A stretch of 64,000 nucleotides of DNA from Deltaproteobacteria bacterium (GCA_016717595.1 JADKFE010000033.1:40860-104859); one strand, 5' to 3'. Shown: positions 26,691 through 36,331, counted from the stretch's first letter. Translations and numbers: made by a program. Notes: generated by a model from the sequence alone, not told the origin.

Positions 26691-28253
26691 TCAGAAATCG
26701 AGCTCGTCAAATCGTTTGGACTGCACCTCATCTTGGGTGAGCCCGCTGGAGGCCTCGATGCGCATGTCCCGGTGGGCGCCGCGGTCGAGGTCCTCAGCCA
26801 CGACGTGAACGATGCCGTCGCTGTCGATCTCAAAGCCGATGCGCACCTTCACCTGACCCCGGGGTGCTTGGCGCAGGTGGTCCAAGACAAACTGCCCGAG
26901 GAGCTCGTTGTCGGACGCCATGCGGCTCTCGCCTTGGTAAACCTCTACCCGCACCTCACCTTGGTTGTCGTGCGCGGTGGAGAAGACCTTCGTGGCCTCA
27001 GTGGGGATGGTCGTGTTGCGCGGGATGAGCACCTCACAGAACCCGCCGACGGTGCGGATGCCCAAGGACTGCGGCGTCACGTCCAGCAAGAGCGCGCTGG
27101 CCTGGGGGTTGTCGGAGGTCAGCGTGTGCGCCTGGATCGCGGCGCCGATGGCCACGACCTCATCGGGGTTGATGCGGGTGTAGGGCGCCTTGCCGAAGTA
27201 GTCGCCGACGGCGTCGCGGATGAACGGCGGGCGGGTCATGCCCCCGACCATCAACACATGGTCGATCTGGCCCCGGGTGAGCCGGGCCTGGGAGAGCGCG
27301 TCGTCGCAGGTCAAGAAGGTGCGCTGGATGAGGGGGCGCACGATGCGCGCGAGCTCGTCGCGGCTGAGCTTGATCGTGAGGCCGAGCTCCTCCCCTTTGG
27401 GGCCACGGGCCAGGTTGGGCACGTCGAGCTCAACGTGCTCGGCTTCAGTGAGCGCGATCTTCGCCCGCTCACCGGCGGCGCGCAGCTTGAGGCGCGCGGT
27501 GCGGTTGGCCGTGAGATCGACGTTGTGGGCGCGCTTGAACAGCTCCAGGAGGTGATCGCCGATGGCGGCGTCGAAGTCGTCTCCGCCCAGAAACGTGTCG
27601 CCGCTGGTGGCCACCACCTCAAACAGGTCGTCGTCCAGGCGCAGGATCGACACGTCGAAGGTGCCGCCGCCGAGGTCATACACCGCGATGTGCTGGCGTT
27701 TGCCCTTGTTGAAGCCATACGCCAGGGCGGCGGCGGTGGGCTCGTTGAGGATTCGCAGGCAGTCGAGCCCGGCGATGGTGGCGGCGTCGCGGGTGGCCTG
27801 GCGCTGGTGGTCGTTGAAGTAGGCCGGCACGGTGATGACCGCCTGGCGCACCTCGTGGCCGAGGCCCTGCTCGGCGATCTTCTTCATGTGGCGCAAGACC
27901 TGGGCGCTGATCTCGGGCACGGACAACATCTTGCCGTTGACCTCAACCCGGGCGTCGGCGTTGGGGCCCTCGACGATCTTGTACGCCGTCGAGCTGATGA
28001 TACGTTTGACCGTGTCCGAGGTGAAGCGGCGGCCGATGAGGCGTTTGGCCGAGGCCACCGTAGACTCAGGGGCGTAGACGAGGTTTCGCCGGGCGCGGTG
28101 GCCGACGACGACGGCGCCGCTGTGCCCATACGCCACGACGGAGGGCTGGGTGCGCTGGCCCTCCTCATCGGCGAAGACGACTGGACCGTTGGGGCCGACC
28201 CAGGCCACGCAGGAGTTGGAGGTCCCGAGGTCGATCCCGATCGCCGTGCTCAT
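26691..28253 (-). CDS. Hsp70-family chaperone, short DnaK-like
   Basis: 520 residues with a complete Hsp70 ATPase (IGIDLGTSNSCVAW; TVPAYFNDHQRQATRDAATI; AVYDLGGGTFDVSIL; VLMVGGMTRPPFI) and the beta-sandwich substrate domain (LDVTPQSLGIRTVGG). It stops about 110 residues earlier than housekeeping DnaK, so most of the helical lid is absent. GAGG precedes ATG 28253. Followed by the J-domain gene, so probably a specialised Hsp70/J pair rather than the main DnaK system. Confidence 0.9.
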   Translation of the reverse strand: MSTAIGIDLGTSNSCVAWVGPNGPVVFADEEGQRTQPSVVAYGHSGAVVVGHRARRNLVYAPESTVASAKRLIGRRFTSDTVKRIISSTAYKIVEGPNADARVEVNGKMLSVPEISAQVLRHMKKIAEQGLGHEVRQAVITVPAYFNDHQRQATRDAATIAGLDCLRILNEPTAAALAYGFNKGKRQHIAVYDLGGGTFDVSILRLDDDLFEVVATSGDTFLGGDDFDAAIGDHLLELFKRAHNVDLTANRTARLKLRAAGERAKIALTEAEHVELDVPNLARGPKGEELGLTIKLSRDELARIVRPLIQRTFLTCDDALSQARLTRGQIDHVLMVGGMTRPPFIRDAVGDYFGKAPYTRINPDEVVAIGAAIQAHTLTSDNPQASALLLDVTPQSLGIRTVGGFCEVLIPRNTTIPTEATKVFSTAHDNQGEVRVEVYQGESRMASDNELLGQFVLDHLRQAPRGQVKVRIGFEIDSDGIVHVVAEDLDRGAHRDMRIEASSGLTQDEVQSKRFDELDF

Positions 28254-28301
28254 CAGCGCCTCTTGGCTTGGGTTGGCAGCAGGCCTAGCAGCAGACCAAG
28301 T

Positions 28302-29111
28302 CTAACGGGGATCGTCCAAGTGTGGGGCCAAGAGCGCGGCGAGGGCCTCGTGAACCCGCCCATTGCTGGCCAAGATCCGAGGTTTGTCTAGGCGCAACGG
28401 GCCAAGCTCGGTCTCGCTCACGCGCCCGCCGCCCTCGGTCACGAGCAGCGCCCCGGCGGCGACGTCCCAGGGCGAGAGGCCGATCTCAAAGTAGGCGTCG
28501 AGGCGCCCGCAGGCGACCCAGGCGAGGTCCAAGGCGGCGGCCCCGGCGCGGCGAAAGCCTTGGGTGTGCTCCAGGATCACCCGGACGAGGCCGAGGTAAA
28601 ACGCGGCGCGCTGGCGGCGGTCGTAGGGGAAGCCGCTGGCGATGAGGCAGTCGTTCAGCGAGTCCCGGGAAGAGACGCCGACGGGGCGGCCGTTCAGGGT
28701 GAGCCCGGCGCCGCGTCGGGCCTCAAAGAGCTCGTCACGACAAGGATCGTAGACGAGGCCCAGGGCCAGCTCACCCTCGAGCTGCAGGGCGATGGACACG
28801 GCGAAGTGCGGCAGGCCGTGGACAAAGTTGGTGGTGCCGTCGAGGGGATCGACGATCCAGCGGGTGGGGCTCGACCAGGCGCCGCCGCCCTCTTCTGCGA
28901 GGATCGGCACCTCGGGCGTGGCCGCGGTGAGCGCCGCGCGGATGATGCGCTCGCTCTCGAGGTCGATGGCGGTGACGAGGTCCACCTCGCCCTTGTGGGT
29001 GGCCGGGGCGCCGAGGTGCTGGCGCTGCAGCGCCCCGGCGGCCAAGGCGGCGGCGCGGGCGGCGGCCTGGGCCACGTCAAGCTGGGCCTCGGTCATCTCA
29101 GCTCGGGTCAT
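28302..29111 (-). CDS. suhB: Inositol monophosphatase family phosphatase
   Basis: 269-residue Mg/Li-type phosphatase: ILAEEGGG, WIVDPLDGTTNFVHGLPHFA and WDVAAGALLVTEGGG are the metal-binding signatures. These enzymes hydrolyse inositol-1-phosphate and related sugar phosphates; SuhB also affects rRNA transcription in enterics. ATG 29111 overlaps the dtd stop by four bases, so it is coupled to dtd. In-frame ATG 29096 is an alternative start. Confidence 0.9.
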   Translation of the reverse strand: MTRAEMTEAQLDVAQAAARAAALAAGALQRQHLGAPATHKGEVDLVTAIDLESERIIRAALTAATPEVPILAEEGGGAWSSPTRWIVDPLDGTTNFVHGLPHFAVSIALQLEGELALGLVYDPCRDELFEARRGAGLTLNGRPVGVSSRDSLNDCLIASGFPYDRRQRAAFYLGLVRVILEHTQGFRRAGAAALDLAWVACGRLDAYFEIGLSPWDVAAGALLVTEGGGRVSETELGPLRLDKPRILASNGRVHEALAALLAPHLDDPR

Positions 29112-29551
29112 GGGGTGTCGAGGAGCAAGGTCACCGGGCCGTCGTTCACCAGGCTCACCTTCATGTCGGCGCCGAACACGCCGCGGCCGACGGTGAGGCC
29201 CTCGGCGGCGAGCAGCTCACAGAAACGCACATAGAGGGGCTCGGCGAGCTGCGGCGGGGCGGCGCCGATGAAGCTCGGGCGGCGGCCTTTGCGGCAGTCG
29301 CCATAGAGCGTGAACTGGGAGATCACCAAGGCTGAAGGCTCGGGAAGCTCGGTGAGGCCGAGGTTCATCTTGCCCTCTGCATCGGGGAAGATGCGCAGCC
29401 CGGCGACCCGTTTGGCGAGCCACTCGGCCTGGGCCTCGGCGTCTTGGGGGCCCACACCGAGCAAGATGAGCAGGCCGCGCCCGCAGCGCCCGACCTCCTC
29501 ACCGTCCACCGTCACCCGGGCCTCGCTGACCCGCTGCACCACCGCGCGCAT
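29108..29551 (-). CDS. dtd: D-aminoacyl-tRNA deacylase
   Basis: 147 residues, normal for DTD, which removes D-amino acids (and Gly from tRNA-Ala) from charged tRNA. Starts MRAVVQRVSEARVTVDGE; SQFTLYGDCRKGRRPSF and the cross-subunit NDGPVTL carry the Ser-Gln-Phe-Thr and Gly-cisPro active-site motifs. It lies 9 bases after the pseudokinase gene and overlaps suhB by four bases, so it sits in the middle of an operon. Confidence 0.95.
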   Translation of the reverse strand: MRAVVQRVSEARVTVDGEEVGRCGRGLLILLGVGPQDAEAQAEWLAKRVAGLRIFPDAEGKMNLGLTELPEPSALVISQFTLYGDCRKGRRPSFIGAAPPQLAEPLYVRFCELLAAEGLTVGRGVFGADMKVSLVNDGPVTLLLDTP

Positions 29552-29560
29552 GTCGTCTCG

Positions 29561-31402
29561 CTACGAGCAGTTGAGCACGTCGCCGCTCACGGTGCAGGTC
29601 ACCGAGCCTGACTTGCTCGCCGTGAACGCGCCCCGTTTGCCATCGACCTCGATGCGGCAGCTCTGGGCGCCGTCGAAGACCATACGCGTGGTGCCGGAGA
29701 ACTTCTGGCTCTGGCCGTCGCCGCAGCTCACCGAGGCCCGCGCCGTCGAGCCCATCACCGCGAGCTTGATCTCGACCTTGCCGCCGTCGCCGCCGGAGCT
29801 GGCGGATGACGTCGTGGTGGTGGTCTTGGGCGGGGTGGTGGTCGTGGTCGTCGTGTCGCGGCGGCCGCTCGTGCCTGTGGAGGCCTTGGAGCCGGTGGAG
29901 CCGGTGGAGCCGCTGCTCGTGGTGGTCGTGGTCTTGGGCGGGGCCTTCGCGGGCTCAACCTTGGCGGGCTCAACCTTGGCGGGCTCGACCTTGGGCGGCG
30001 GCGGGGGCGGCGGGGCCTCGACGGGCTTCGCCTCCTCCGGCGCGGGGGCGGCGGTGTCGCCCTTCTTGTCGGTCTTGGGCTTGGGCTCCTCGACCTCGGT
30101 GGGCTCGTCCACGACCTCCGTGGGGATGTCGACCTCCTCTGGGGCCTCCGTGGCGCCGCCGATCATGCCGTTGGTGTAGGCGTAGTACGCCCCGCCGCCG
30201 ACGCCGAGCACGCCGAGACAGGCCACAAACAGGCCGATGGCGCCGATGACCACCCACTTGAGCTTGCTGCCCGAGGCTGGCGCCTCGTCCTCGTCGTCGC
30301 CGCCGTCCCCGCCGCTGTTGGGCGTCGGGCCGGTGATGACCGGGCCTCGCGCGATGGGGCCTTGGGCGATGGGGCCGGGGCCCTGGGCGACGGGGCCTTG
30401 GTTGAACGGGGAGCGGGCGGGCTTGGCGGGCTCGTCGTTGAAGAAGTCGTCGTCGGCGGAGTTAAAGCCGCCGGTGGGGGCCTTGGGCTTGTTGGCCACA
30501 GGCGCCGGGCCGCCGAGGTCTTCGTCTTGGGCGTAGCCGCCGCCGCGACCGCCGCGCGTGGGCTTGGCCGGGGGCGCCTGCTCCTCGCTCTCGTCGTCTT
30601 CAGCCTGCATCAACGCGGCGATCTTCTCTTTGGACCACATCGCCGTGCTCTCGCCCTTCGCGGACGGGGCCTGGCGGTTGTCCTTCTTGAACGCGCCGGT
30701 GGCGCCTTTGGGCAGGGGGCCGGAGAGGTTCTTGGGGCCGCCGAGATCCTCTTGAACCGGCGCCGCGGGGCGTCGGCCGCCGGAGACGCCGCCTGAGGCG
30801 GGCACCACCTGGGCCGCCCACTGGCGCAAGCTCTGGCCGGGGCACTGGCTGGCCACCTGGGCGAGCACGTTGGCGGCGTCCAGGGGCAGGGGGCGCTCAT
30901 CGGGGTGATAGGCGAGGATCCCGGCCAAGAACTTACGCACGTCCTCAAGCCAACGTTTGCCCTCGATGGACGCGAAGTCCATGGCCATGACCCGGGTGAT
31001 CACCGCGTCGTCATGGGCGTCGGCGTCTTTGGGCAAGGCCCCCAGCGGCTCGGCGGAGAGCAGGCTGTGGAGGATCACGCCGAGGCCGAACACGTCGGTC
31101 TGGTGGCCGACGGGTTTGCCTTCAGGCGCGCGTGTGGAGCGGCGGTTGGCGTTGAAGCCCTCGACGGCGACGGCGCCATCGGCGGTGATCTTGATCAGGC
31201 CCGGCTTGATGTCGCCGTGCAGCGCACGATCTTCTTCAGCGATGGTGAGGATGTCGGCGATGGCCGAGCCGATCTCGATGGCGACGCGGAGCGGGGGGCG
31301 CTCCCGAGCCAGGAGCGCGGCGAGGTCAACGCCAGGAGCCTCGCCCTCTTCTGTGAGGATGTTGCCTTCTTCGCCGGGCTCACGGGTGTAGTAGGTGCTC
31401 AC
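29561..31402 (-). CDS. Transmembrane kinase-like protein, probable pseudokinase
   Basis: 613 residues from GTG 31402 (AGAGGA upstream). The N-terminal ~220 residues resemble a Ser/Thr kinase C-lobe, but catalytic positions are changed: the HRDLKPEN loop reads HGDIKPGLI, and the expected DFG reads VEGF. No glycine loop or VAIK Lys is seen, so ATP transfer is unlikely. GHQTDVFGLGVILHSLLS keeps the structural helix. A long low-complexity region, one membrane helix (VVIGAIGLFVACLGVLGV), VEPAK repeats (15-base DNA repeats near 29950-29995), a Thr/Ser stretch and a C-terminal beta domain with four Cys follow. Confidence 0.75.
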   Translation of the reverse strand: MSTYYTREPGEEGNILTEEGEAPGVDLAALLARERPPLRVAIEIGSAIADILTIAEEDRALHGDIKPGLIKITADGAVAVEGFNANRRSTRAPEGKPVGHQTDVFGLGVILHSLLSAEPLGALPKDADAHDDAVITRVMAMDFASIEGKRWLEDVRKFLAGILAYHPDERPLPLDAANVLAQVASQCPGQSLRQWAAQVVPASGGVSGGRRPAAPVQEDLGGPKNLSGPLPKGATGAFKKDNRQAPSAKGESTAMWSKEKIAALMQAEDDESEEQAPPAKPTRGGRGGGYAQDEDLGGPAPVANKPKAPTGGFNSADDDFFNDEPAKPARSPFNQGPVAQGPGPIAQGPIARGPVITGPTPNSGGDGGDDEDEAPASGSKLKWVVIGAIGLFVACLGVLGVGGGAYYAYTNGMIGGATEAPEEVDIPTEVVDEPTEVEEPKPKTDKKGDTAAPAPEEAKPVEAPPPPPPPKVEPAKVEPAKVEPAKAPPKTTTTTSSGSTGSTGSKASTGTSGRRDTTTTTTTPPKTTTTTSSASSGGDGGKVEIKLAVMGSTARASVSCGDGQSQKFSGTTRMVFDGAQSCRIEVDGKRGAFTASKSGSVTCTVSGDVLNCS

Positions 31403-31586
31403 GCGATCCTCTTGCCTGCTCTTCCTGGAGGGTTGGGCGTCGTCCAACCGGGTCGTCGTGTTGGCCACAGCCAGCGCGCGCCCATTGGATAACGCGCCGT
31501 CGGCGCACGGGGATATGGTCGCCCGGATCCGCGCGCGGATCAAGCCCGATGACGCCGACACCCCAAGAGAGCCCCGCCGAGGCCGC

Positions 31587-32687
31587 TCATCGCGCCGCCG
31601 GTCCCAAGGCGCCGACCTGCCCACGCTGGCGCAGGAGGTGGTCGAGGAGCACCATCGCCGCGCCGGCCTCGACCATCGGCACGGCTCGGGGCAGCACACA
31701 TGGATCGTGGCGACCGCGGGGCATCAGCGTGACGGCCTCGCCCGCGTCGTTCACGGTGTCTTGGGGCTTAAAGATCGTCGCCACGGGCTTAAACGCCGCG
31801 CCGAAGAGGATGGGCATGCCGTTGGAGATGCCGCCCTGGATGCCGCCGGAGCGGTTGGTGCGGGTGCGCACTTGGCCGTCGATGGAGATGAAGGGGTCGT
31901 TGTGGGCGCTGCCGCGCTGGCTGACCCCGGCGAAGCCGCTGCCGCTCTCAAAGCCTTTGCAGGCGGGCAGAGAGAGCATCGCCCGGGCGAGCTCGGCCTC
32001 GAGCTTGTCGAACACCGGGTCGCCCAGGCCCGCGGGCACGTTGCGCGCCACGCAGCGGATCACGCCGCCGATGGTGTCGCCGTCCGCGCGCACCTCCCGG
32101 ATGAGCGCCTCCATACGCGCGGCGGCCTCGGCGTCGGGGCAACGCACGATGTTGGCCTCGATCGCCGCCAGGGTCACGGTGTCGGGGTCTACCTCGGCGC
32201 GTAGGCTGCCGACCTGCTCCACCCAGGCGAGGATCTCCACCCCACACAAGGCCGCGAGGGCCTGCTTGGCGACCGCACCCGCGGCCACCCGCGCCGCCGT
32301 CTCCCGGGCCGAGGCTCGCCCGCCGCCCGCCCAGGCCCGAACGCCGTACTTCGTGTCGTAGGTGAAGTCGGCGTGAGAGGGCCGGTACTTGTCGCGGAAG
32401 GGCTCATAGGCGCGAGAGTCGGCGTCCTCGTTGGGGATGAGCAGCGCGATGGGCGTGCCCAAGGTGAGGCCGTCGGCGAGGCCCGAGAGCACCTGCACCC
32501 GGTCGGACTCTTTGCGCTGGGTGGTGATCGACGACTGGCCGGGCTTACGCCGGTCTAGCTCACGCTGAACGGCGTCGAGGTCCAGGGCGAGGCGCGGCGG
32601 GCAGCCCTCGACGACGGCGCCGATGGCCCCGCCGTGAGACTCGCCGAAGGTGGTGACGCGGAAGAGGAGGCCGGTGGAGGAGCCCAT
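31587..32687 (-). CDS. aroC: Chorismate synthase
   Basis: 366-residue FMN-dependent enzyme that turns EPSP into chorismate, the last shared step of aromatic synthesis. Signatures GESHGGAIGAVVEGCPP, the RxESDR (QRKESDRVQVLSG) region, GGGRASARETAARVAAGAVA and SGGIQGGISNG are all present. It follows the B12-radical-SAM gene by 9 bases on the same strand. The 184 bases after its stop (31403-31586) hold no recognisable gene. Confidence 0.97.
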   Translation of the reverse strand: MGSSTGLLFRVTTFGESHGGAIGAVVEGCPPRLALDLDAVQRELDRRKPGQSSITTQRKESDRVQVLSGLADGLTLGTPIALLIPNEDADSRAYEPFRDKYRPSHADFTYDTKYGVRAWAGGGRASARETAARVAAGAVAKQALAALCGVEILAWVEQVGSLRAEVDPDTVTLAAIEANIVRCPDAEAAARMEALIREVRADGDTIGGVIRCVARNVPAGLGDPVFDKLEAELARAMLSLPACKGFESGSGFAGVSQRGSAHNDPFISIDGQVRTRTNRSGGIQGGISNGMPILFGAAFKPVATIFKPQDTVNDAGEAVTLMPRGRHDPCVLPRAVPMVEAGAAMVLLDHLLRQRGQVGALGPAAR

Positions 32688-32696
32688 GCGGGGCCC

Positions 32697-34172
32697 TTAA
32701 CCCACGACCTCCATGCCCGCCGAGTCCTCACCCAGCTCGACGTTCTTGATCATCTGCCAGGCCGTCTCTGCGGAGCGGCGCAGCTCGTCTACGCTCTTTA
32801 CCCGGCTGAGCTGGCGCTTGATCATCTCCGGGCGGTAATAGAAGCGCAGATACGCGATGCGGGTCCAGCGCTGGATCTCGGCGTCGGTCATGGTGCAGCG
32901 TGGGCGGGGGACGAGCTCATCGTGAGGATTCAGCACAAACTCGCGCCAATAATCCCGGCCCGTCTCCTCCAGCATCATCGTGTACATCTCCGTGGCGGGC
33001 ATCGGCGTCACCTTGGAGAACTGCGCGTAGTCCAGGTCCATGTCGATGGCGAGGCGGATCGTCTGCCGGATGGTGGCGGGCGTCTCGTAGGGGTTGCCGA
33101 GCATGAAGTAGCCGAAGGTGTCGATGCCCTCCTCCCGCGTCTCGCGCACGACCCGCTTGACGAGCTCAAGAGACGTGGACTTCTTCAAGACCTTGAGGAT
33201 CTCGCGGTTGCCGCTCTCGACACCGTAGTAGATGCGCGCGCAGCCCGCCCGGCGCATGGCGGAGAGCACGTCCTTTGTGATACAGTCAACCCGGGTGCGG
33301 GCGGCCCAGACGATGTCGAGCTTGCGGCGGTTGATCTCCTCACAGATCTCGATCACCCGGTCTTTGCGGATGGTGAACGAGGAGTCGAAGAAGTCGAGCT
33401 CACGAATGCCGAACTCGTTCACGCAGAGCTCTAGCTCGTCCACGACGTTCTTGGGCGAGCGCGCCCGGAAGGCTTTGGATCCCTGCTCACAGAAGATGCA
33501 CTTGTAGGGGCAGCCGCGGCTGGTGATGAAGCAGGTGAAGTTTTTGTATTTGCTGATGAAGCTGTAGTACAGGCTGTTGTCGATGAGACGCCGGGCGGGG
33601 AAGGGGACCTCGTCTACGTCGATGGTCTTTTCAGTGGGCGTGACGACCACCTCGCCGCCTTCTTGGGTAGAGCCGCCGACGCGGAACGCCACGCCTTTTA
33701 CGTCGCGAAGGTCGCGGCGGTTCTCCAAGGCGTGCAGGAGGTTCGGCAGGCTCAGCTCGGCCTCGCCGGTCACGGCGTAGTCGATGGCCTCATGGGTGAG
33801 CGTCTCCCGGGGGTAGATGCTCAGGTGAACGCCGCCGACGATGGTGGGGGTGCCGGTGCGGGCCTTGATCGCCTTGATCCAGTCGAGGGTCTGGAAGAAG
33901 AGGTAGGTCGTGATCGTGTAGCCGATGTACGAGGGCCCGAAGGCCTCTAGCCGGGCGACGGTCTCGTCTAGGGTGAGGCCCTCGGCGTGGGCGTCGATGA
34001 ACAGCACTTCAGCGCCCGCGCTCTCTAAGATGCCCGCGACATAGAGCAGAGAGAGGCTTGGGAAGATGCCGTAGTTCTCCTTCACCGTCTTGATGCCCGG
34101 CTCGTTCTTCACCGGGCCGTAGGGCGGGTAGACCAGGGCGACTCGAAGTCCGTCGACGCGTCTTGCGCTCAT
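32697..34172 (-). CDS. B12-binding-domain radical SAM protein
   Basis: 491 residues. The N-terminal cobalamin domain carries DxHxxG (IDAHAEG). The radical SAM core has CPYKCIFC, a CxxxCxxC [4Fe-4S] motif, preceded by CFITSRG and followed by ELDFFDSSFTI and YYGVESGNREIL. The layout matches BchE/HpnP/HpnR-type enzymes that methylate or rearrange lipids and other non-activated carbons; the substrate is unknown. AGAGGTG precedes ATG 34172, and TAAAAT (RC of 34194-34199) is a good -10. Probably cotranscribed with aroC. Confidence 0.9.
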   Translation of the reverse strand: MSARRVDGLRVALVYPPYGPVKNEPGIKTVKENYGIFPSLSLLYVAGILESAGAEVLFIDAHAEGLTLDETVARLEAFGPSYIGYTITTYLFFQTLDWIKAIKARTGTPTIVGGVHLSIYPRETLTHEAIDYAVTGEAELSLPNLLHALENRRDLRDVKGVAFRVGGSTQEGGEVVVTPTEKTIDVDEVPFPARRLIDNSLYYSFISKYKNFTCFITSRGCPYKCIFCEQGSKAFRARSPKNVVDELELCVNEFGIRELDFFDSSFTIRKDRVIEICEEINRRKLDIVWAARTRVDCITKDVLSAMRRAGCARIYYGVESGNREILKVLKKSTSLELVKRVVRETREEGIDTFGYFMLGNPYETPATIRQTIRLAIDMDLDYAQFSKVTPMPATEMYTMMLEETGRDYWREFVLNPHDELVPRPRCTMTDAEIQRWTRIAYLRFYYRPEMIKRQLSRVKSVDELRRSAETAWQMIKNVELGEDSAGMEVVG

Positions 34173-34291
34173 GGGGGGGCACCTCTGCTGTGCATTTTAG
34201 CCCACATTCCAAGCGCCTGTGCGATCTCACGCAGCGGATCCTGCCCAGGCCCCCGCGCCGAGCCCTTCACAACGGTGTATCCTCGCCGGGC

Positions 34292-35923
34292 ATGTTCCGC
34301 CGCGCCCTGAGCCCCTGGACCTTCTGGCTCGCCTTGGCCGTGGCGCTGGGCCTCGCCTGGGCTCAGGTGGACCTGTGGACCGCACAAAACGGCCTGCCCG
34401 ATGGCCACCAGAACGAGTTCTTACACGTCGGCAACGCGCTGGACCTCTGGGGCGCCTGGGTGGACCGCGACGCCTGGCACCTGCGCTACTACCTCAGCAC
34501 CAACTACTGGCCCCCGGGCTTCTATCTTTGGCCCTGGCCGTGGATGATGGCGCTCGGCGCGGGGCATCGGGCGATGGTGCTCGCCAACATCGGTCACCTC
34601 GCGGTGCTGTTGTGGGCGGCGGGGCGCGGGGCCGAGGCCCTGGGCGGGCGCGGCGCGGCCTTGTGGACGATGGCGCTTCTGAGCCTCACGCCGTCGGTGT
34701 ATGGCAACCTCGTGCGGTTTGAGCCGAACCTCGCCGTGGCGGCTTGGGTGAGCGTCGCCGCCTTGTGGCTGGGGCGCTCCGAGGCCTTGGGCCGAGGTCG
34801 GGAGAGCGTCTACTTCGGCCTCGCCTGCGGCGTCGGGATGCTCATGGATCGCCTGTCGATGGGCATCTTCTTGGCCCCGGCGGCGCTGTGGGTGATCGTC
34901 ACCACGTCAGGCCAGCCCGGAGACAGGACGCGCCGCCTGCGGGGCGTCGGCTTGGCCTTGGTGGCGTCGTTGGCGCTGTGTGGGCCTTGGCTGTGGCAGT
35001 TTGTGCAGCTTCACCGCGAGGAGCTGCTCTCGCAGACGGCCACGGGGGAGATCGACTCCACCGGGGCGCAGACCGAGAGCCGGGCCTTCTTCTCCATCTC
35101 CAACCTGCTTTATTACCCGCTGAGCCTGCTGGATGGTCAGGCGGGGCTGGCCTTGGGAGGGCTCGCCCTGGTGGCGCTGGGGGCCTCACTCTTCGCCCGG
35201 ACCGAGGCGCCGTCCCAGCGCGCGGCGCGGCAGGCGCAGACGGCGGTGATCCTCTCTGGCGTTGTCGTCTTTACCTTGATCGCCAAGAAGCAGGCGTTCT
35301 ACACCATCCCCGCGCTGGGGGCGCTCATGGCGCTCACCGGGGCCTGGCTGAGCGAGGGCCGGGCGTGGCGGCGGTGGCTGGGGGCGGCGGTGGTGATCGT
35401 CGGCCTGCACCAGCAGCAGGCGCGGCTGTGGGGCGCGCCGGGCCTTGGATTGCCCGCGGCGTTGAGCGGCCCGAGCTTGCCTGAGGCCTGGGTGAGCCCG
35501 CGGCACCCCCAGGCGCTCCCACCCCGAGGGCTGCGGTTGCCGCTGGATGACCTCGCGGCGAGCCTCGGCGGCGGCGAGGTGATCACCTTCTCCGAGGATC
35601 CCGTCTGGGCCGAGATCTACCTCAACCTGCAGCTCCGCGAGCGCCTGCCGGGCCAGGCCGTGCGGGGGGTTCTGACCGATCCCCAAGGCGCCTTTGAGTG
35701 GCTGGGCGTGGCCGAGGCGTTCGTGTGGGTGAGCGTCGATGAAGGCGGCGACTGGCCGGGCCTGGGCCGGATCGAGGCGGCGCTCGTGGAGCAGCACTAC
35801 CAGCTCAGCGAGCTGCCCCCGGTGGCGGAGTCCGTGTCCGCGGCCCGCGGGCAGCTTCAGCTCGTGGCGTGGTGGCCTCTGCCCCAAGGTGGACGGGTGC
35901 GGGCGTATCGGCGGGTGCGCTGA
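34292..35923 (+). CDS. GT-C-type multi-pass membrane protein (GT39/PMT-like)
   Basis: 543 residues with roughly ten membrane helices. The first loop has DGHQNEFLHVGNALDLW, an acidic/His pattern like that of polyprenyl-phosphate-sugar-dependent GT-C transferases, and WPPGFYLWPWPW resembles their P-P-L/F segment. The C-terminal ~150 residues are soluble. No Shine-Dalgarno; TATCCT at 34278-34283 lies 8 bases before ATG 34292, hinting at a leaderless mRNA. Acceptor and sugar unknown; family assignment by topology and loop pattern. Confidence 0.65.
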   Translation: MFRRALSPWTFWLALAVALGLAWAQVDLWTAQNGLPDGHQNEFLHVGNALDLWGAWVDRDAWHLRYYLSTNYWPPGFYLWPWPWMMALGAGHRAMVLANIGHLAVLLWAAGRGAEALGGRGAALWTMALLSLTPSVYGNLVRFEPNLAVAAWVSVAALWLGRSEALGRGRESVYFGLACGVGMLMDRLSMGIFLAPAALWVIVTTSGQPGDRTRRLRGVGLALVASLALCGPWLWQFVQLHREELLSQTATGEIDSTGAQTESRAFFSISNLLYYPLSLLDGQAGLALGGLALVALGASLFARTEAPSQRAARQAQTAVILSGVVVFTLIAKKQAFYTIPALGALMALTGAWLSEGRAWRRWLGAAVVIVGLHQQQARLWGAPGLGLPAALSGPSLPEAWVSPRHPQALPPRGLRLPLDDLAASLGGGEVITFSEDPVWAEIYLNLQLRERLPGQAVRGVLTDPQGAFEWLGVAEAFVWVSVDEGGDWPGLGRIEAALVEQHYQLSELPPVAESVSAARGQLQLVAWWPLPQGGRVRAYRRVR

Positions 35924-36067
35924 CTCAAAGTCGACGTTTTTTGTGTGGCGTGTCGTTCCGTCCTGGGGCTTCCTGGCGGGAAGGCGGCCCTTCCCTAGCG
36001 ATCCGATGCCCGGGCGGTCCCGCCCGGGGCTGACCTCGCGGCCCCGGCCGAGGGCGGCTACTGGGCG

Positions 36068-36313
36068 GTGTGGCTCAACCTCATCCCGCCGAACGACGAG
36101 CCGACGGCCCGAGGGGGCTTCCCCCAGCCCGTCGCCCGGCACTTCGCCCGCCGCTGTGACGCCGCCGACGTCTGTGGGCCCCTGGTGCCCCTCGCGGGCG
36201 CGGCGCTGATCCGCGCCGAGGCCCGCGTGGTGCCCACGGTCGAGGCCGACGCCCTGCTCGTGATCGCCTTGGACGGTCCGAGCATGGGCGACGTGCGCCG
36301 TCTCAACCCCTGA
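36068..36313 (+). CDS. Possible small hypothetical protein
   Basis: 81 residues from GTG 36068 (WLNLIPPNDEPTARGGFPQP, then RRCDAADVCGPLVPLAGAAL and a hydrophobic end). The frame is open back to a TAG at 35996 and reads plausibly there too (AAPAEGGYWAVWLN), so the true start may be earlier or lost through a shift. Two Cys are present. It is the only candidate in the 35924-36331 gap. No family, no clear ribosome site. Confidence 0.3.
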   Translation: MWLNLIPPNDEPTARGGFPQPVARHFARRCDAADVCGPLVPLAGAALIRAEARVVPTVEADALLVIALDGPSMGDVRRLNP

Positions 36314-36331
36314 GCGTGCGCCCCGCGCGCC

